NCBI RefSeq assembly: GCF_018129385.1
Contig: NZ_JAFCLN010000014.1
Span: forward strand, 1 to 64,000
DNA from: Bradyrhizobium lablabi
GTDB lineage: Bacteria; Pseudomonadota; Alphaproteobacteria; Rhizobiales; Xanthobacteraceae
Length of the DNA: 64,000 nucleotides
Reading direction: 5' to 3'
Shown here: positions 20,286 to 29,510 of the stretch, piece after piece
Layout of the letters: each line of letters opens with the position of its first letter
How positions within the stretch are numbered: position 1 is the stretch's first letter
Notes under the pieces: generated by a model
The model's database searches: none
What the model was told of the DNA's origin: nothing
The model's input: the letters and a program-made list of their open reading frames with translations, nothing else
Translations under genes and position numbers: made by a program

Positions 20286-20552
20286 TCACTTGGCGAGCTT
20301 GGCGATCTGGTGCGTCAGCCGCGAAACTTTCCGGCTCGCATTGTTCTTGTGAATGATGCGGCGCTGCGCGGCCTGCATCAGTTCGGGCTCGGCATTCTTC
20401 ATCGCCTTCAGCGCCGCCTCGCGGTCGCCGCTCTTGATCGCTTCCTCGACGGTGCGGACGGCGCCGCGCAACTTGGTCCGGCGCGCCTTGTTGACGACGG
20501 TGCGGCGGGCAATCTTGCGGGTCGCCTTCTTGGCGGAACTCGTATTGGCCAT
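20286..20552 (-). CDS. rpsT: 30S ribosomal protein S20
   Basis: 88 aa, the standard S20 length, starting MANTSSAKKATRKIARR. Binds 16S rRNA early in 30S assembly. The lysine/arginine-rich helices and the C-terminal HKNNASRKVSRLTHQIAKL are typical. Position upstream of dnaA on the same strand is conserved in Rhizobiales. A terminator follows at 20187-20218. Confidence 0.97.
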   Translation of the reverse strand: MANTSSAKKATRKIARRTVVNKARRTKLRGAVRTVEEAIKSGDREAALKAMKNAEPELMQAAQRRIIHKNNASRKVSRLTHQIAKLAK

Positions 20553-20923
20553 CTTCTCAAATATCCTTCGGCAGTGACCGACCGCGGCTGGCCGGGCTCC
20601 CTCGCCCTGGCCGTTCAATCCAGTGATCGACGCTGATATGTTTCCGGGTGTTCTCTGGAGAATGCCATGGCCGGAGCAAATGGGCTCTCGGGGACGGCGC
20701 CGCTCAAAGAACAGCGGCGGCGGGATTGCGCCCGCCGCCATTGCCGGTCTTATAGAGGGCGAGCCCTGCACCGTCAACGCTTTCCGGACCCTCCCGGGGC
20801 CCCTTGGGGCCGACCGAATGGCCGCCATATAGGGCTGATAAACTGCTGATGAGGTTGAATTTCTGCGGTCCCCCCGGTAATGGCTGAGGCCGGCGCGGGG
20901 CGGGCGCATTATCAGGGTGGGAC
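20553..20923. other. intergenic region upstream of rpsT
   Basis: 371 bp between divergent rpsT and the 105-aa membrane gene. It should contain the rpsT promoter and leader; no clear -35/-10 pair or riboswitch was recognised. Confidence 0.3.
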
Positions 20924-21241
20924 ATGATCCGCGGTTTCTTCCGACTTGTGGGGCTATTGCTGCTGGCCGGCGGATTCATCTTCGTGGTCTATGACGGCGC
21001 CCGCTGGGTGGCCGACCAGAACCTGAAGTTCACCCGTTTCGGCCAGTTCTGGAACGATATCCATCAGAGCAGCCAGCAGGCATTCCGCGCCTGGGTCGAG
21101 GCCCATGTGCCCTGGCTCTGGGACAGCGTCGTCAAGGTGCTTCTGGACCAGCCGGTGTTCGCCGTCATGGGCGTACTGGGGATTTTGCTGATGATCCTGT
21201 TCCGGCCGAGCAAGCCGTTGATTGGCTATTCCCGCGACTGA
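20924..21241 (+). CDS. small membrane protein, unknown function
   Basis: 105 aa with two hydrophobic segments (residues ~7-25, LVGLLLLAGGFIFVVYDGA, and ~78-95, VFAVMGVLGILLMILF). The middle is amphipathic (FWNDIHQSSQQAFRAWVEAHVPW). It looks like a conserved alphaproteobacterial inner-membrane protein that I cannot name. It is transcribed toward msrA with a 113-nt gap. Confidence 0.7.
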   Translation: MIRGFFRLVGLLLLAGGFIFVVYDGARWVADQNLKFTRFGQFWNDIHQSSQQAFRAWVEAHVPWLWDSVVKVLLDQPVFAVMGVLGILLMILFRPSKPLIGYSRD

Positions 21242-21354
21242 ACAGGCGCCGGCTTCACCGTAACGGCACTGCCATCGGCGGCGTAAAGACATATATAGAT
21301 GTCATTCGCTGAGGCAGTTCCGGCCTCAGCCGATTTCCCGCCTGGAGGCAATCC

Positions 21355-22011
21355 ATGTTGTTCATGCGAAAGTCCAACGCCATCCCGAGCGCGTCCGAGG
21401 CATTGCCGGGCCGCACCGCGCCGATCCCGACCGCCAAGCATCATTTCGTCAACGGCCGCCAGTTGCAGCCGCCTTATCCCGAAGGCCTCGAACAGGCTGT
21501 GTTCGCGCTCGGCTGTTTCTGGGGCGCCGAGCGAAAATTCTGGGAACTGGGCGACGGCATCTTCACGACTGCGGTCGGCTATGCCGGCGGTCACACGCCG
21601 AACCCGACCTATGAAGAGGTCTGCTCGGGCCGCACCGGTCACACTGAAGTAGTGCTGGTCGTGTTCGATCCGAAGAAAATCTCTTACGAAAAGCTGCTGA
21701 AGACGTTCTGGGAAAATCACGATCCGACGCAGGGCATGCGTCAGGGCAACGATATCGGCACGCAATATCGCTCGGCGATCTACACGTTCAGCGATGCGCA
21801 GGCGAAAGCCGCCGCGGAGTCGAAAGCGATGTACGAGAAGGCGCTCGCCGCGAAACGATACGGCGCCATCACCACCGAGATCGCGCCGGCGGGTCCATTC
21901 TACTTCGCCGAGGACTACCATCAGCAATACCTCGCCAAGAATCCGGCCGGCTATTGCGGACTTGGCGGCACCGGCGTGTCGTGCCCGATCGGCGTCGGCG
22001 TGAGTGCGTGA
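21355..22011 (+). CDS. msrA: peptide-methionine (S)-S-oxide reductase
   Basis: 218 aa. Repairs oxidised methionine (S-sulfoxide) in proteins using thioredoxin. The catalytic motif ALGCFWGAERKFW places the nucleophile at Cys54; GYAGGHTPNPTYEEVCSGRTGHTEVV is the family core, and resolving cysteines lie at the C-terminus (GYCGLGGTGVSCP). A GGAGG site 8 nt upstream supports the chosen start. No signal peptide, so probably cytosolic. Confidence 0.95.
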   Translation: MLFMRKSNAIPSASEALPGRTAPIPTAKHHFVNGRQLQPPYPEGLEQAVFALGCFWGAERKFWELGDGIFTTAVGYAGGHTPNPTYEEVCSGRTGHTEVVLVVFDPKKISYEKLLKTFWENHDPTQGMRQGNDIGTQYRSAIYTFSDAQAKAAAESKAMYEKALAAKRYGAITTEIAPAGPFYFAEDYHQQYLAKNPAGYCGLGGTGVSCPIGVGVSA

Positions 22012-22020
22012 CGACTCATC

Positions 22021-22109
22021 GTCATGGCCGGGCTTGACCCGGCCATCCACCTTCTTCCTTGCAGCGTGGCTCGCAAGACGTGGATGCCCGGCACAAGGCC
22101 GGGCATGAC
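22021..22109. repeat. palindromic mosaic repeat, GTCATGGCCGGG type
   Basis: Begins GTCATGGCCGGGCTTGACC and ends in the inverted form GGCCGGGCATGAC, just after the msrA stop. It is a third sequence type among the palindromic elements of this window. Confidence 0.7.
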
Positions 22110-22180
22110 ATGGTCCAGCCTCCCAAAAACCATTTGTTAACCATAACCGGTGCAAGACTAGGGCTGTCTCGCTTCAAGGG

Positions 22181-22936
22181 ATGGCCCAGGTGCCGGTTTT
22201 GCGCGTGTTTCGACTGCCGATCGTTGCTGTTGCGGCTGCGCTCGCGCTGTCGGGCTGCATGCGCTCGGTCGCGCCAGTCGCCGTGGCTCCGCCCGCCGAT
22301 CTCGATTCCATCGCCTATGGCCCGCCGGTTGCGCCGGCGCCCGTTGTCGTGGATTCCTCCGGCGGTGGCGCCATCAGCGCGCTTCGTGGCGCCTTTGCCT
22401 CACAATCCCGGCCGGTTGTTTACGCCGCCGCTCCGCCGCCGGTCGCTTACGCCGCGCCAGCACCGGTGCAATACGACTCCGCCTATCATCTCGACGCCGG
22501 CGACAGGCTGCGCGTGGTGGTCTACGGCCAGGAAGGCCTGACCAATACCTATGCCATCGATGCCGCAGGTTCGATCACCATGCCCTTGATCGGCTCGGTT
22601 CCCGCGCGCGGCCGCACGCCCGCAAGGCTCGCGGCGGAAATCGCCGCACGCCTGCGCAACGGCTTTATCCGCGAGCCTTCCGTGGCGGTGGAGGTCGAGG
22701 CGTACCGTCCGTTCTTCATCCTTGGTGAAGTGCAGGCGCCGGGCCAGTATCCATACGTTCCGAACATGACCGCCGAAAGCGCCATCGCGATCGCTGGCGG
22801 CTATTCTCCGCGCGCGCGGCGGGACAGCGTTACGGTGACGCACACCGATGCTTCCGGCACCGGCCGCTTTGTCGTGCCGCCGGGCACGCCGATCAGCCCG
22901 GGCGACACCGTGGTGGTCGGCGAGCGCTGGTTCTAA
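22181..22936 (+). CDS. polysaccharide export lipoprotein (Wza/GumB-like)
   Basis: 251 aa. A lipoprotein signal ends in LALSGC with the lipidated Cys at residue 26. A proline-rich linker leads to a Poly_export domain (YHLDAGDRLRVVVYGQE, AGSITMPLIGSVPARG) and an SLBB-type segment (FILGEVQAPGQYPYVPNMTAESAIAIAGG). Such proteins form the outer-membrane channel or periplasmic ring for capsule or EPS export. It is shorter than E. coli Wza (~380 aa), as in many rhizobial versions. No other EPS genes are adjacent. Confidence 0.88.
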   Translation: MAQVPVLRVFRLPIVAVAAALALSGCMRSVAPVAVAPPADLDSIAYGPPVAPAPVVVDSSGGGAISALRGAFASQSRPVVYAAAPPPVAYAAPAPVQYDSAYHLDAGDRLRVVVYGQEGLTNTYAIDAAGSITMPLIGSVPARGRTPARLAAEIAARLRNGFIREPSVAVEVEAYRPFFILGEVQAPGQYPYVPNMTAESAIAIAGGYSPRARRDSVTVTHTDASGTGRFVVPPGTPISPGDTVVVGERWF

Positions 22937-22950
22937 GCAACGCTCTCTCC

Positions 22951-23047
22951 GTCATTCCGGGACGCGCCTCTTGGCGCGGGCCCGGAATCCATAGCCACGA
23001 TCGTGAGTATGGATTCCGGGCTCGTGCTTCGCGCGCCCCGGAATGAC
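22951..23047. repeat. palindromic mosaic repeat, GTCATTCCGGG type
   Basis: Starts GTCATTCCGGGACGCGC and ends GCGCCCCGGAATGAC. Internal inverted arms (GGAATCCAT / ATGGATTCC) are visible. It lies between the convergent export lipoprotein and dienelactone hydrolase genes. Confidence 0.75.
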
Positions 23048-23070
23048 GAGGAGAGGGAGTTTGCCGCGGC

Positions 23071-23745
23071 CTATTTCTTCAAGTGTTTCGCAAAAAATTC
23101 CATGCTGCGCGGCCAGGCAATGTCGGCGCTCGCCTTGTCGTAGCTGGCGCGCTCGTCGCAGTGAAAGCCGTGCTGCGCGCCGGGATAGATGAACACCTCG
23201 ACCTCCGGCCGCTTCGACTTGATGGTCTCGACATCGGTCAGGGGGATGCCGGCATCCTTCTCGCCGAAATGCAATTGCGTCGGCACGGTCGGCTTGTCGT
23301 CGGCAAAGCGCACGATCACGCCGCCGTAGTAGCCGACCGCGGCGGAAAGCCCGGATAGTTTGGTTGCCGCCGCATAGGCGATGCTGCCGCCCAGACAAAA
23401 GCCGATGATGCCGACCGGGCCCACGCCCTTGACGGCATCGATCGCGGCTTGGGTGTCGCGCAGCATCGCCGGAAAGTCGGGATTGGCGATGAATTTCCGC
23501 GCATTGGCGATTTCGTCGGGCGAATAGCCGGTCTGGAAATTCGGCTCGGTGCGGTCGAAGATCGACGGCGCGATCGCGACATAGCCTTCCTTCGCAAGCC
23601 GATCGGTGACCGAGCGGATGTGGTGATTGACGCCAAAAATTTCCTGGATCACCACGATGGCTCCTTTTGGGCTGCCCGTGGGATCGGCGCGATAGGCGCC
23701 CAGCTTGAATCCATCCGATGCAGTCAGCGTGATATCTTGTCCCAC
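23071..23745 (-). CDS. dienelactone hydrolase family protein
   Basis: 224 aa. Alpha/beta hydrolase with a cysteine nucleophile in GFCLGG (Cys117), an Asp in the HFGEKDAGIP loop and a His in PGAQHGFHCDE, which together form the Cys-Asp-His triad of dienelactone hydrolases. Carboxymethylenebutenolidase acts in chlorocatechol breakdown, but most genomic homologues have unknown substrates and no catechol genes are nearby. No signal peptide. Confidence 0.88.
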   Translation of the reverse strand: MGQDITLTASDGFKLGAYRADPTGSPKGAIVVIQEIFGVNHHIRSVTDRLAKEGYVAIAPSIFDRTEPNFQTGYSPDEIANARKFIANPDFPAMLRDTQAAIDAVKGVGPVGIIGFCLGGSIAYAAATKLSGLSAAVGYYGGVIVRFADDKPTVPTQLHFGEKDAGIPLTDVETIKSKRPEVEVFIYPGAQHGFHCDERASYDKASADIAWPRSMEFFAKHLKK

Positions 23746-23798
23746 GGCTCATCCATTCCTTGTTGGGTGTTGCACGAATTGTCTAAGAGATGAGGAAG

Positions 23799-24143
23799 CT
23801 ACTGCCACATCCAGTTGTGGCCCCAGTCGCCCTTCCAGCCGGCCAGGCGTCCTTTGCGGAATTGCAGATAGAGCCGGTCCTTCTTGAAGAACAGCCCGCT
23901 GCCGCCGACGTCGCGGAAGGCGAGAAAGATTTCGTCGCCCGGACGGCCGCGGACGTAATTCAGCGGCACGCCGAGCGCGGTGGCGGCTGCTTGCGCGTCC
24001 ATGCCAAAGGACAGCGGAATGTTGTTTGACAGGGTTTCGGTGAATGGTGGCGGGTAGGGGCCGCCGATCGGCGGCAGGCCTTGCGCGCCCGCTTGTGTCG
24101 CCACGGCGGTCAGCAACAAGGAAACGGCGGCGATGATTTTCAT
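23799..24143 (-). CDS. small secreted protein, unknown function
   Basis: 114 aa with a signal peptide (MKIIAAVSLLLTAVATQAGAQ). The mature part has LSFGMDAQAAATALGVPLNYVRG, which resembles SmpA/OmlA-type GM-x-x-x-V repeats in spacing only, and ends in tryptophans (GWKGDWGHNWMWQ). Its start overlaps the upstream hydrolase stop by 4 nt (ATGA), so the two are probably coupled. Function unknown. Confidence 0.7.
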   Translation of the reverse strand: MKIIAAVSLLLTAVATQAGAQGLPPIGGPYPPPFTETLSNNIPLSFGMDAQAAATALGVPLNYVRGRPGDEIFLAFRDVGGSGLFFKKDRLYLQFRKGRLAGWKGDWGHNWMWQ

Positions 24144-24928
24144 GACGCCGCCTTCTGCTGCTGTCTCGTATCGAGTCTATCGAGGAACGACACCACTGCG
24201 TCGTTGAATGCCTTTGGCTGGTCGATATTGGCGGCGTGACCGGCCGCGGGGATCACGACCTTCTCCGCGCCAGGAATTTTCGCGGCCATGTAATCGGAAG
24301 CGGCGAGGAACGGCGTGTCGTCGGCGCCGACCACGACCAGCGACGGCACCTTGATGTGGGGCAATATCTCCATCACGCTGGCGTCGCGCTGGGTCAGCAT
24401 GCCGCGCGCCGCCCGCGCCAGCCCGGTGGCGTCGCGATGGGTCACGCTGGCGCGCTCGGCGCTCAGCGACTTCAGCACCGCAAGCCCCTCGCGGTCGAAC
24501 CGGTCGGCGGTCTCATGCGCGCGCTTGTTCCAGGCATCGCGCGCATCGTCCTTCTTGAAACCGGGGCCGGTATCGATGATCAGCAGCGCGCGCACGCGCT
24601 CGGGGTGCGTGCGATAAAACGCCAGCGACATGTAGCCGCCGAGCGAAAGCCCGCCGACGATCGCCTTGTCGGCGTCGGCCGCGTCGAGCAGCGCGGCGAT
24701 GTCCGCGACCGTCAGCGCCTCGCTATAGAGCGCCGGATTTTCCGGATAATCGGATTGGCCATGGCCGCGCATGTCCCAAAGCACGAGCTTGTAATGCTTC
24801 GATAGCGCGGCGATCTGGCCCTGCCACATCGCAGAGGTCGACGAGTAGCCATGGGTCAGGATCAGCGGCGGTCCGCTGCCATGCACCTCATAGTAGATGT
24901 CGACCCCGTCACGATTGAGTTTTGGCAT
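24140..24928 (-). CDS. alpha/beta fold hydrolase
   Basis: 262 aa. Oxyanion region GSGPPLILTHGYSSTS, serine nucleophile in GGLSLGGYMS and late His in AAGHAANIDQP give a complete Ser-Asp-His set; the Asp is likely in VGADDTPF. It resembles 3-oxoadipate enol-lactonase and haloperoxidase-like esterases, without a clear substrate. It is the first gene of a two-gene unit with the secreted 114-aa protein. Confidence 0.85.
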   Translation of the reverse strand: MPKLNRDGVDIYYEVHGSGPPLILTHGYSSTSAMWQGQIAALSKHYKLVLWDMRGHGQSDYPENPALYSEALTVADIAALLDAADADKAIVGGLSLGGYMSLAFYRTHPERVRALLIIDTGPGFKKDDARDAWNKRAHETADRFDREGLAVLKSLSAERASVTHRDATGLARAARGMLTQRDASVMEILPHIKVPSLVVVGADDTPFLAASDYMAAKIPGAEKVVIPAAGHAANIDQPKAFNDAVVSFLDRLDTRQQQKAAS

Positions 24929-25251
24929 CGTGTTTCCCTTGGCCCTTCCTCGGCATTTTCAGCGGTTGCTTCGAGCATACCGCGATCCCTCGGCGGTTGG
25001 GAAATGCGCAAATGTAGGAGGCCGCCCACCCCAGAACATTGCATTGACACACCTGTGACAAGGGCTTGCCGCAACGCACAAGGTCAGCCGTCAAAATTTT
25101 ATTCTCTTCGACCGATTCCAAATTGAATTGCCTCTAGTCGGAAACGGGATCATGCTCCGCGGCCAACTGGCCGCTTACCCGGTGGGCCGCCAGCCATCCC
25201 GAACGTGAGTTGCCGCCGTAAGCGGCATCCGACACCGGAAGGGGAGAGGAA
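24929..25251. other. intergenic region before the molybdenum hydroxylase genes
   Basis: 323 bp between divergent genes. It contains AT-richer text near 25095-25130 that may hold the promoter for the downstream pair, but no convincing -35/-10 pair or repeat. Confidence 0.3.
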
Positions 25252-25743
25252 ATGCCCAACCTTAATATCAACGGGCGGAATATGTCCGTCGAAGCGGCCA
25301 ACGATACGCCGCTGCTTTGGGTCATCCGGGAACAGTTACAGATGACCGGCACGAAGTTCGGTTGCGGTGCGGGCCTCTGCGGCGCCTGCACGGTCCATCT
25401 CAACGGCGAAGCGGTGCGCTCCTGTCAGACCTTGCTCGGCGATGCCGTCGGAAAAAAGATCACCACGATCGAAGGGCTCAGCCCCAAGGGCGATCATCCG
25501 CTGCAAAAGGCGTGGATCCTCGAGCAGGTGCCGCAATGCGGCTACTGCCAGTCCGGCCAGATCATGCAGGCAGCTTCCCTGCTTGCCAAGAATTCCAATC
25601 CGACCAAAGAAGAAGTGGTCGCGCATATGGACGGCAATCTCTGCCGCTGCATGACCTATTCGCGCATCCAGAAGGCGATCATGCGCGCCGCTGCCGACAT
25701 GCGCACCGCGTCCAACGCCGGCACCGAGCGGAGGCCCACATGA
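25252..25743 (+). CDS. (2Fe-2S) subunit of an isoquinoline 1-oxidoreductase-like enzyme
   Basis: 163 aa. The N-terminal plant-type ferredoxin cluster uses GCGAGLCGACTVHLNG plus a following Cys (RSCQT). The C-terminal helical domain binds a second 2Fe-2S cluster through CGYCQSGQ and LCRCMTY. This is the small electron-transfer subunit of xanthine-oxidase-family molybdenum hydroxylases. The short two-subunit arrangement without a FAD subunit points to the IorAB-type subgroup. A GGGGAGAGG site precedes the start. The stop overlaps the next gene start (ATGA). Confidence 0.92.
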   Translation: MPNLNINGRNMSVEAANDTPLLWVIREQLQMTGTKFGCGAGLCGACTVHLNGEAVRSCQTLLGDAVGKKITTIEGLSPKGDHPLQKAWILEQVPQCGYCQSGQIMQAASLLAKNSNPTKEEVVAHMDGNLCRCMTYSRIQKAIMRAAADMRTASNAGTERRPT

Positions 25744-28034
25744 ACAAGCACGTGAAGCCAGCCGAAAATCAAGCCACCGATCTCAGCCGCCGCTCGTTTC
25801 TCGTCGGCACGTCCGCCGCCGCCGGTCTCGCGCTCGGCTATTCGGCCGTTCCCGGCCTGTTGGGAGCGGACCAGGCGCTCGCCGCGCCGTCCAAATTCGA
25901 TCCCAGTGTCTGGTATTCGATCGCGCCGGATGGCCTCGTCACCGTGACCTGCGGCAAGGCCGACATGGGCCAGCACATCGCCTCCACCATGGCGCAGATC
26001 GTCTGCGAGGAGCTCGGCGCCAACTGGAAGGACATGCGGGTGCAGCTCGCCTCGAATGATCCGAAGTTCAACGACCCCGTGCTCGGTGCGCAGATCACCG
26101 GCGGAAGCTGGTCGACCATGATGAATTTCGATGCGATGAGCCGCGCCGGTGCTGCGGGACGCATTGCATTGACCGAGGCCGCCAGCGCCGCGATGGGCGT
26201 GCCGGCAGGCGAACTCGTGGTGCGCGATTCCACGATCTCGCATCCGAAGTCGAAGAAGCAGATGAGCTTTGCCGATGTCGTCAAGAGCGGCAAGGCGACC
26301 AAGACCTTCACGCCGGATGAGCTCAAGGCCATCAAGCTGAAGACGCCGGATCAATACACCATGATCGGCGTCTCGGTGCCGCAGCTCGACATCCCCTCCA
26401 AGACCAACGGCACGGCAAAATACGGCATCGACGTGATGCTGCCGGGCATGGCCTACGGCAAGGTGGTGACGCCGCCGGTGCGCTACGGCGCCACCGTGAA
26501 GTCGGTCGATGACAGCGCCGCGAAAAAAGTGCCGGGCTTCATCAAGGCGATCGCGCTGGACGACAAGACCGGCAGTACCACCGGCTGGGTGGTGGCGGTC
26601 GCCAACACCTATGCCAACGCGGCGAAAGCGGCGGAGGCGCTCAAGATCACCTACGACAACGGGCCGAACGCAAAGCTGTCGAGCGAGTCGCTGCTCGCCG
26701 AGGCGAAACGGCTACAGGCGCTCGACGATTCCGGCCAGTTCTTCGTCAAGGACGGCGATACGGCCGCCGCCCTCGGCACGGCCGCCAAGGTGATGGAGGC
26801 GGAATACACCACCAACATCAACATTCACGCGCCGCTCGAGCCGATGAACGCCACCGCGGAGTTCAAGGGCGACATCCTGCATATCTATTCCGGCAACCAG
26901 TTCGCGACCCGCACTGGCGCGATCGCGGCGGGTGCCGCCGGGATCGATCCGAAATTCGTGGTGATGCACCAGATGTGGCTGGGCGGCGGCTTCGGCCGGC
27001 GTCTGGACGCCGACATGATGGTGCCGGCGGTGCAGGCGGCAAAGGCCGTCGGCAAGCCGGTCAAGGTGATCTACAGCCGCGAAAACGACATGACCATGGA
27101 TTATTCGCGCCCGCTCACCTATCAAAAGGTCAAGGCCGGGCTCGACGGCGACGGCAAGCTGGTCGCGCTCAACCATGACGTGGTCTCGGCCTGGCCGACC
27201 GCGCGCTGGGGGATTCCCGACTTCCTGTCGCCCTCGGTCGACAAGAAGGGCCCGCTCGACGCGTTCACCGTGAATGGCGCAGACTTCTTCTACTCCGTGC
27301 CCAATCACAATGTCCGCGCGATCAAGAACGAGATGGCGCACAACGCCACCCCGTCCGGCCAGTTGCGCTCGGTCGCGCCGGGCTGGACGTTCTGGGCGGT
27401 CGAAAGCATGATCGACGAGCTTGCTCATGCGTCCGGCAAGGATCCGGCGCTGTACCGGATTGCGATGCTGGACGGCAAGGGCAAGAACGACGGCGGCGCG
27501 CAAAAGCTGCGCAACACCCTGCTCGCCGCGATGGGCATGGCCGGCTACGGCACGGTCAAGCTGCCGAAGGGCGAGGGCATGGGCGTGGCCTGCGTCTCCT
27601 CACAGGAGCGTGCGACCGCGAGCTGGACCGCGTGTGTAGCCCATGTCGCGGTGGCGCCGTCCGGTGAAGTCAAGGTCAAGAAGCTGACGGTCGCCACCGA
27701 TGTCGGCATGCAGGTGCATCCCGACAATATCCGCGCCCAGGTCGAGGGCGCGGCGCTGTGGGGCCTTTCGCTCGCCATGTATGAGAAGGCGACGCTGAAG
27801 GACGGCGGCATCGAGCAGACCAACTTCGACACCTACACGCCGCTGCGGATGAGCCAGATGCCGGAAGTCGCGGTCAACGTCATCGCCAATGGCGACAAGC
27901 CGACCGGCGTCGGCGAGCCGGCGGTGACGGTGGTCGCGCCGGCGATCGGCAATGCCATCTTCAACGCCTGCGGTGCCCGCGTGCGCGCGCTGCCGATCAC
28001 GGCGGAAGCGGTGAAGGCGGGCATGAAGGCGTAG
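25740..28034 (+). CDS. molybdopterin-binding subunit of an isoquinoline 1-oxidoreductase-like enzyme
   Basis: 764 aa from MNKHVKPAEN, whose start overlaps the upstream stop by 4 nt. A twin-arginine signal (LSRRSFLVGTSAAAGLALG) indicates folded export to the periplasm. Xanthine-dehydrogenase-family pieces include MTCGKADMGQH-like text (VTVTCGKADMGQHI), GGGFGRRLDADM and the C-terminal GVGEPAVTVVAPAIGNA containing the catalytic-type Glu. It would hydroxylate an N-heterocycle or oxidise an aldehyde with electrons passing to the 2Fe-2S subunit. Substrate is not readable. A strong terminator follows. Confidence 0.9.
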   Translation: MNKHVKPAENQATDLSRRSFLVGTSAAAGLALGYSAVPGLLGADQALAAPSKFDPSVWYSIAPDGLVTVTCGKADMGQHIASTMAQIVCEELGANWKDMRVQLASNDPKFNDPVLGAQITGGSWSTMMNFDAMSRAGAAGRIALTEAASAAMGVPAGELVVRDSTISHPKSKKQMSFADVVKSGKATKTFTPDELKAIKLKTPDQYTMIGVSVPQLDIPSKTNGTAKYGIDVMLPGMAYGKVVTPPVRYGATVKSVDDSAAKKVPGFIKAIALDDKTGSTTGWVVAVANTYANAAKAAEALKITYDNGPNAKLSSESLLAEAKRLQALDDSGQFFVKDGDTAAALGTAAKVMEAEYTTNINIHAPLEPMNATAEFKGDILHIYSGNQFATRTGAIAAGAAGIDPKFVVMHQMWLGGGFGRRLDADMMVPAVQAAKAVGKPVKVIYSRENDMTMDYSRPLTYQKVKAGLDGDGKLVALNHDVVSAWPTARWGIPDFLSPSVDKKGPLDAFTVNGADFFYSVPNHNVRAIKNEMAHNATPSGQLRSVAPGWTFWAVESMIDELAHASGKDPALYRIAMLDGKGKNDGGAQKLRNTLLAAMGMAGYGTVKLPKGEGMGVACVSSQERATASWTACVAHVAVAPSGEVKVKKLTVATDVGMQVHPDNIRAQVEGAALWGLSLAMYEKATLKDGGIEQTNFDTYTPLRMSQMPEVAVNVIANGDKPTGVGEPAVTVVAPAIGNAIFNACGARVRALPITAEAVKAGMKA

Positions 28035-28060
28035 GGCGCCTCGAAGGCTGATAACAACGA

Positions 28061-28092
28061 TCCGCCGGAGACGTTCTCCGGCGGATTTTTTT
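28061..28092 (+). terminator. rho-independent terminator of the molybdenum hydroxylase pair
   Basis: Perfect 10-bp stem TCCGCCGGAG / CTCCGGCGGA with a 5-nt loop, followed by seven T residues, 27 nt after the stop codon. Confidence 0.92.
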
Positions 28093-28119
28093 GTGCGGGG
28101 AGTGTCGCCCACACTCCTC

Positions 28120-28255
28120 GTCATGCCCCGCCAACGGGTCGCGCGAATGCGCGCCCGATGACAGGCTCCGGCGGGCATCCAGTACGCCGCGGCCTCTCGT
28201 TCAGGCAACAACGGCCTCTGGGATACTGGATCATCCGCCTTCGCGGATGATGACG
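28120..28255. repeat. palindromic mosaic repeat, GTCATGCCCCGCC type
   Basis: Shares GCATCCAGTACGCCGCGGC and GGATACTGGATC text with the element at 355-493, in partly inverted order. It fills most of the gap before the HD-GYP gene. Confidence 0.75.
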
Positions 28256-28398
28256 GCCGTGTGTGTGGCGGCGGCGATCCTTAAAATTCTAACGACCGCG
28301 CTGCATCTCCGTTCATCATCTCCCTTAAGCACAAGGGAACACCTCCTCAGGTAGCGTCAGGCATCGCTCACGCCGTCGGCTACGCGCCCCGAGGATCC

Positions 28399-29493
28399 AT
28401 GTCCGCTTCCGCCAACAACACTTCGACCAAACGCCGCCTGCTGCTGGCATCGGACCGCAGCGATCAGAGCGTCGAGCTCGCCAGCATCTTGCAGAACCTC
28501 GGCCAGGTCGAGACGGTCGCCACATCGGATATTCCCGATGCGCCCACCGGGCTGTCGGGCGTCGTGGTCGACATCAACCTGCGCTCGCCGGAGAGCGTGC
28601 AGCTCGTGCGCAACAAGCTGAGCAAGCAGGCCTATCGCGAGACGCCGCGGCTGTTCGTGCTGGCCGATGCACTGCATCACGCCACCATGCAGGCCTGGGC
28701 GCTCGGCGCCACCGACACGATCTCGCGCCCGTTCGACGCCAAGGCCATCATGCAGCGCGTCCGCGCGGCGTTCCCGGATTCCAGCGGCTATGACGAGACC
28801 GACCGCGGCAAGGCGCTGAACCGCGGCGTCGAGGCCGCGCACGCCGTGATGGTCAAGATTTTTGAAAAGCTGCCGGCCGGCGAGCCGCTGAAGTTCGACG
28901 ACATCGTCGCCGCCGAGAACAAGATCCTGAAAGCGATCAGGCATTCTTCACTGCGGGAATGGCTGACCACGGTCGGCTGCCATCACAACGAAACCTATCG
29001 CCATTGCCTGTTCGTCACGGGTTTTGCCGTGTCGTTCGCCCAGCATCTCGGCATGCGCGAGGACGACCAGCGCCGGCTCGCGCGTGCGGCGCTGCTGCAT
29101 GACGTCGGCAAGGCGTTCATGCCGGTCGAGATCCTCGACAAGCCGGGCGACCTAACCGAGGAGGAAAAAGCCGTCATTCGCGAGCATCCGCGCCGTGGCT
29201 ATGACGCGCTCTCGGCCCAAGGCGGATTCCCGCCGGAAATGCTCGACGTCATCCTGCACCATCACGAATTCCTCGACGGCACCGGCTATCCGAACGGCCT
29301 CTCCGGCAGCCAGATCAGCGACATCGTACGCCTGACCACGATCGTCGATATCTACGCCGCTTTGGTGGAGAAGCGCGCCTACCGCCTGCAATTCACCCAT
29401 GTGAAGGCGTTCTCCGAAATGGAGAAGATGGACGGCAAACTCGACAAGCACCTCCTACAGGCGTTTCGCCCGGTGGCCTTCGGGCATTATTAA
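28399..29493 (+). CDS. HD-GYP domain protein with a degenerate receiver
   Basis: 364 aa. Residues ~12-130 look like a receiver domain, but the usual C-terminal lysine is arginine (TISRPFD), so phosphorylation signalling is doubtful. From ~190 an HD-GYP domain follows, with the metal pair in LLHDVGKAF (~233) and HHHEFLDGTGYPNG (~287). HD-GYP domains of the RpfG type hydrolyse cyclic-di-GMP; the key motifs are intact here. The product would lower c-di-GMP in the cytosol. Monocistronic, flanked by palindromic repeats. Confidence 0.88.
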   Translation: MSASANNTSTKRRLLLASDRSDQSVELASILQNLGQVETVATSDIPDAPTGLSGVVVDINLRSPESVQLVRNKLSKQAYRETPRLFVLADALHHATMQAWALGATDTISRPFDAKAIMQRVRAAFPDSSGYDETDRGKALNRGVEAAHAVMVKIFEKLPAGEPLKFDDIVAAENKILKAIRHSSLREWLTTVGCHHNETYRHCLFVTGFAVSFAQHLGMREDDQRRLARAALLHDVGKAFMPVEILDKPGDLTEEEKAVIREHPRRGYDALSAQGGFPPEMLDVILHHHEFLDGTGYPNGLSGSQISDIVRLTTIVDIYAALVEKRAYRLQFTHVKAFSEMEKMDGKLDKHLLQAFRPVAFGHY

Positions 29494-29510
29494 GCGCAGG
29501 CCCCTCCGCC

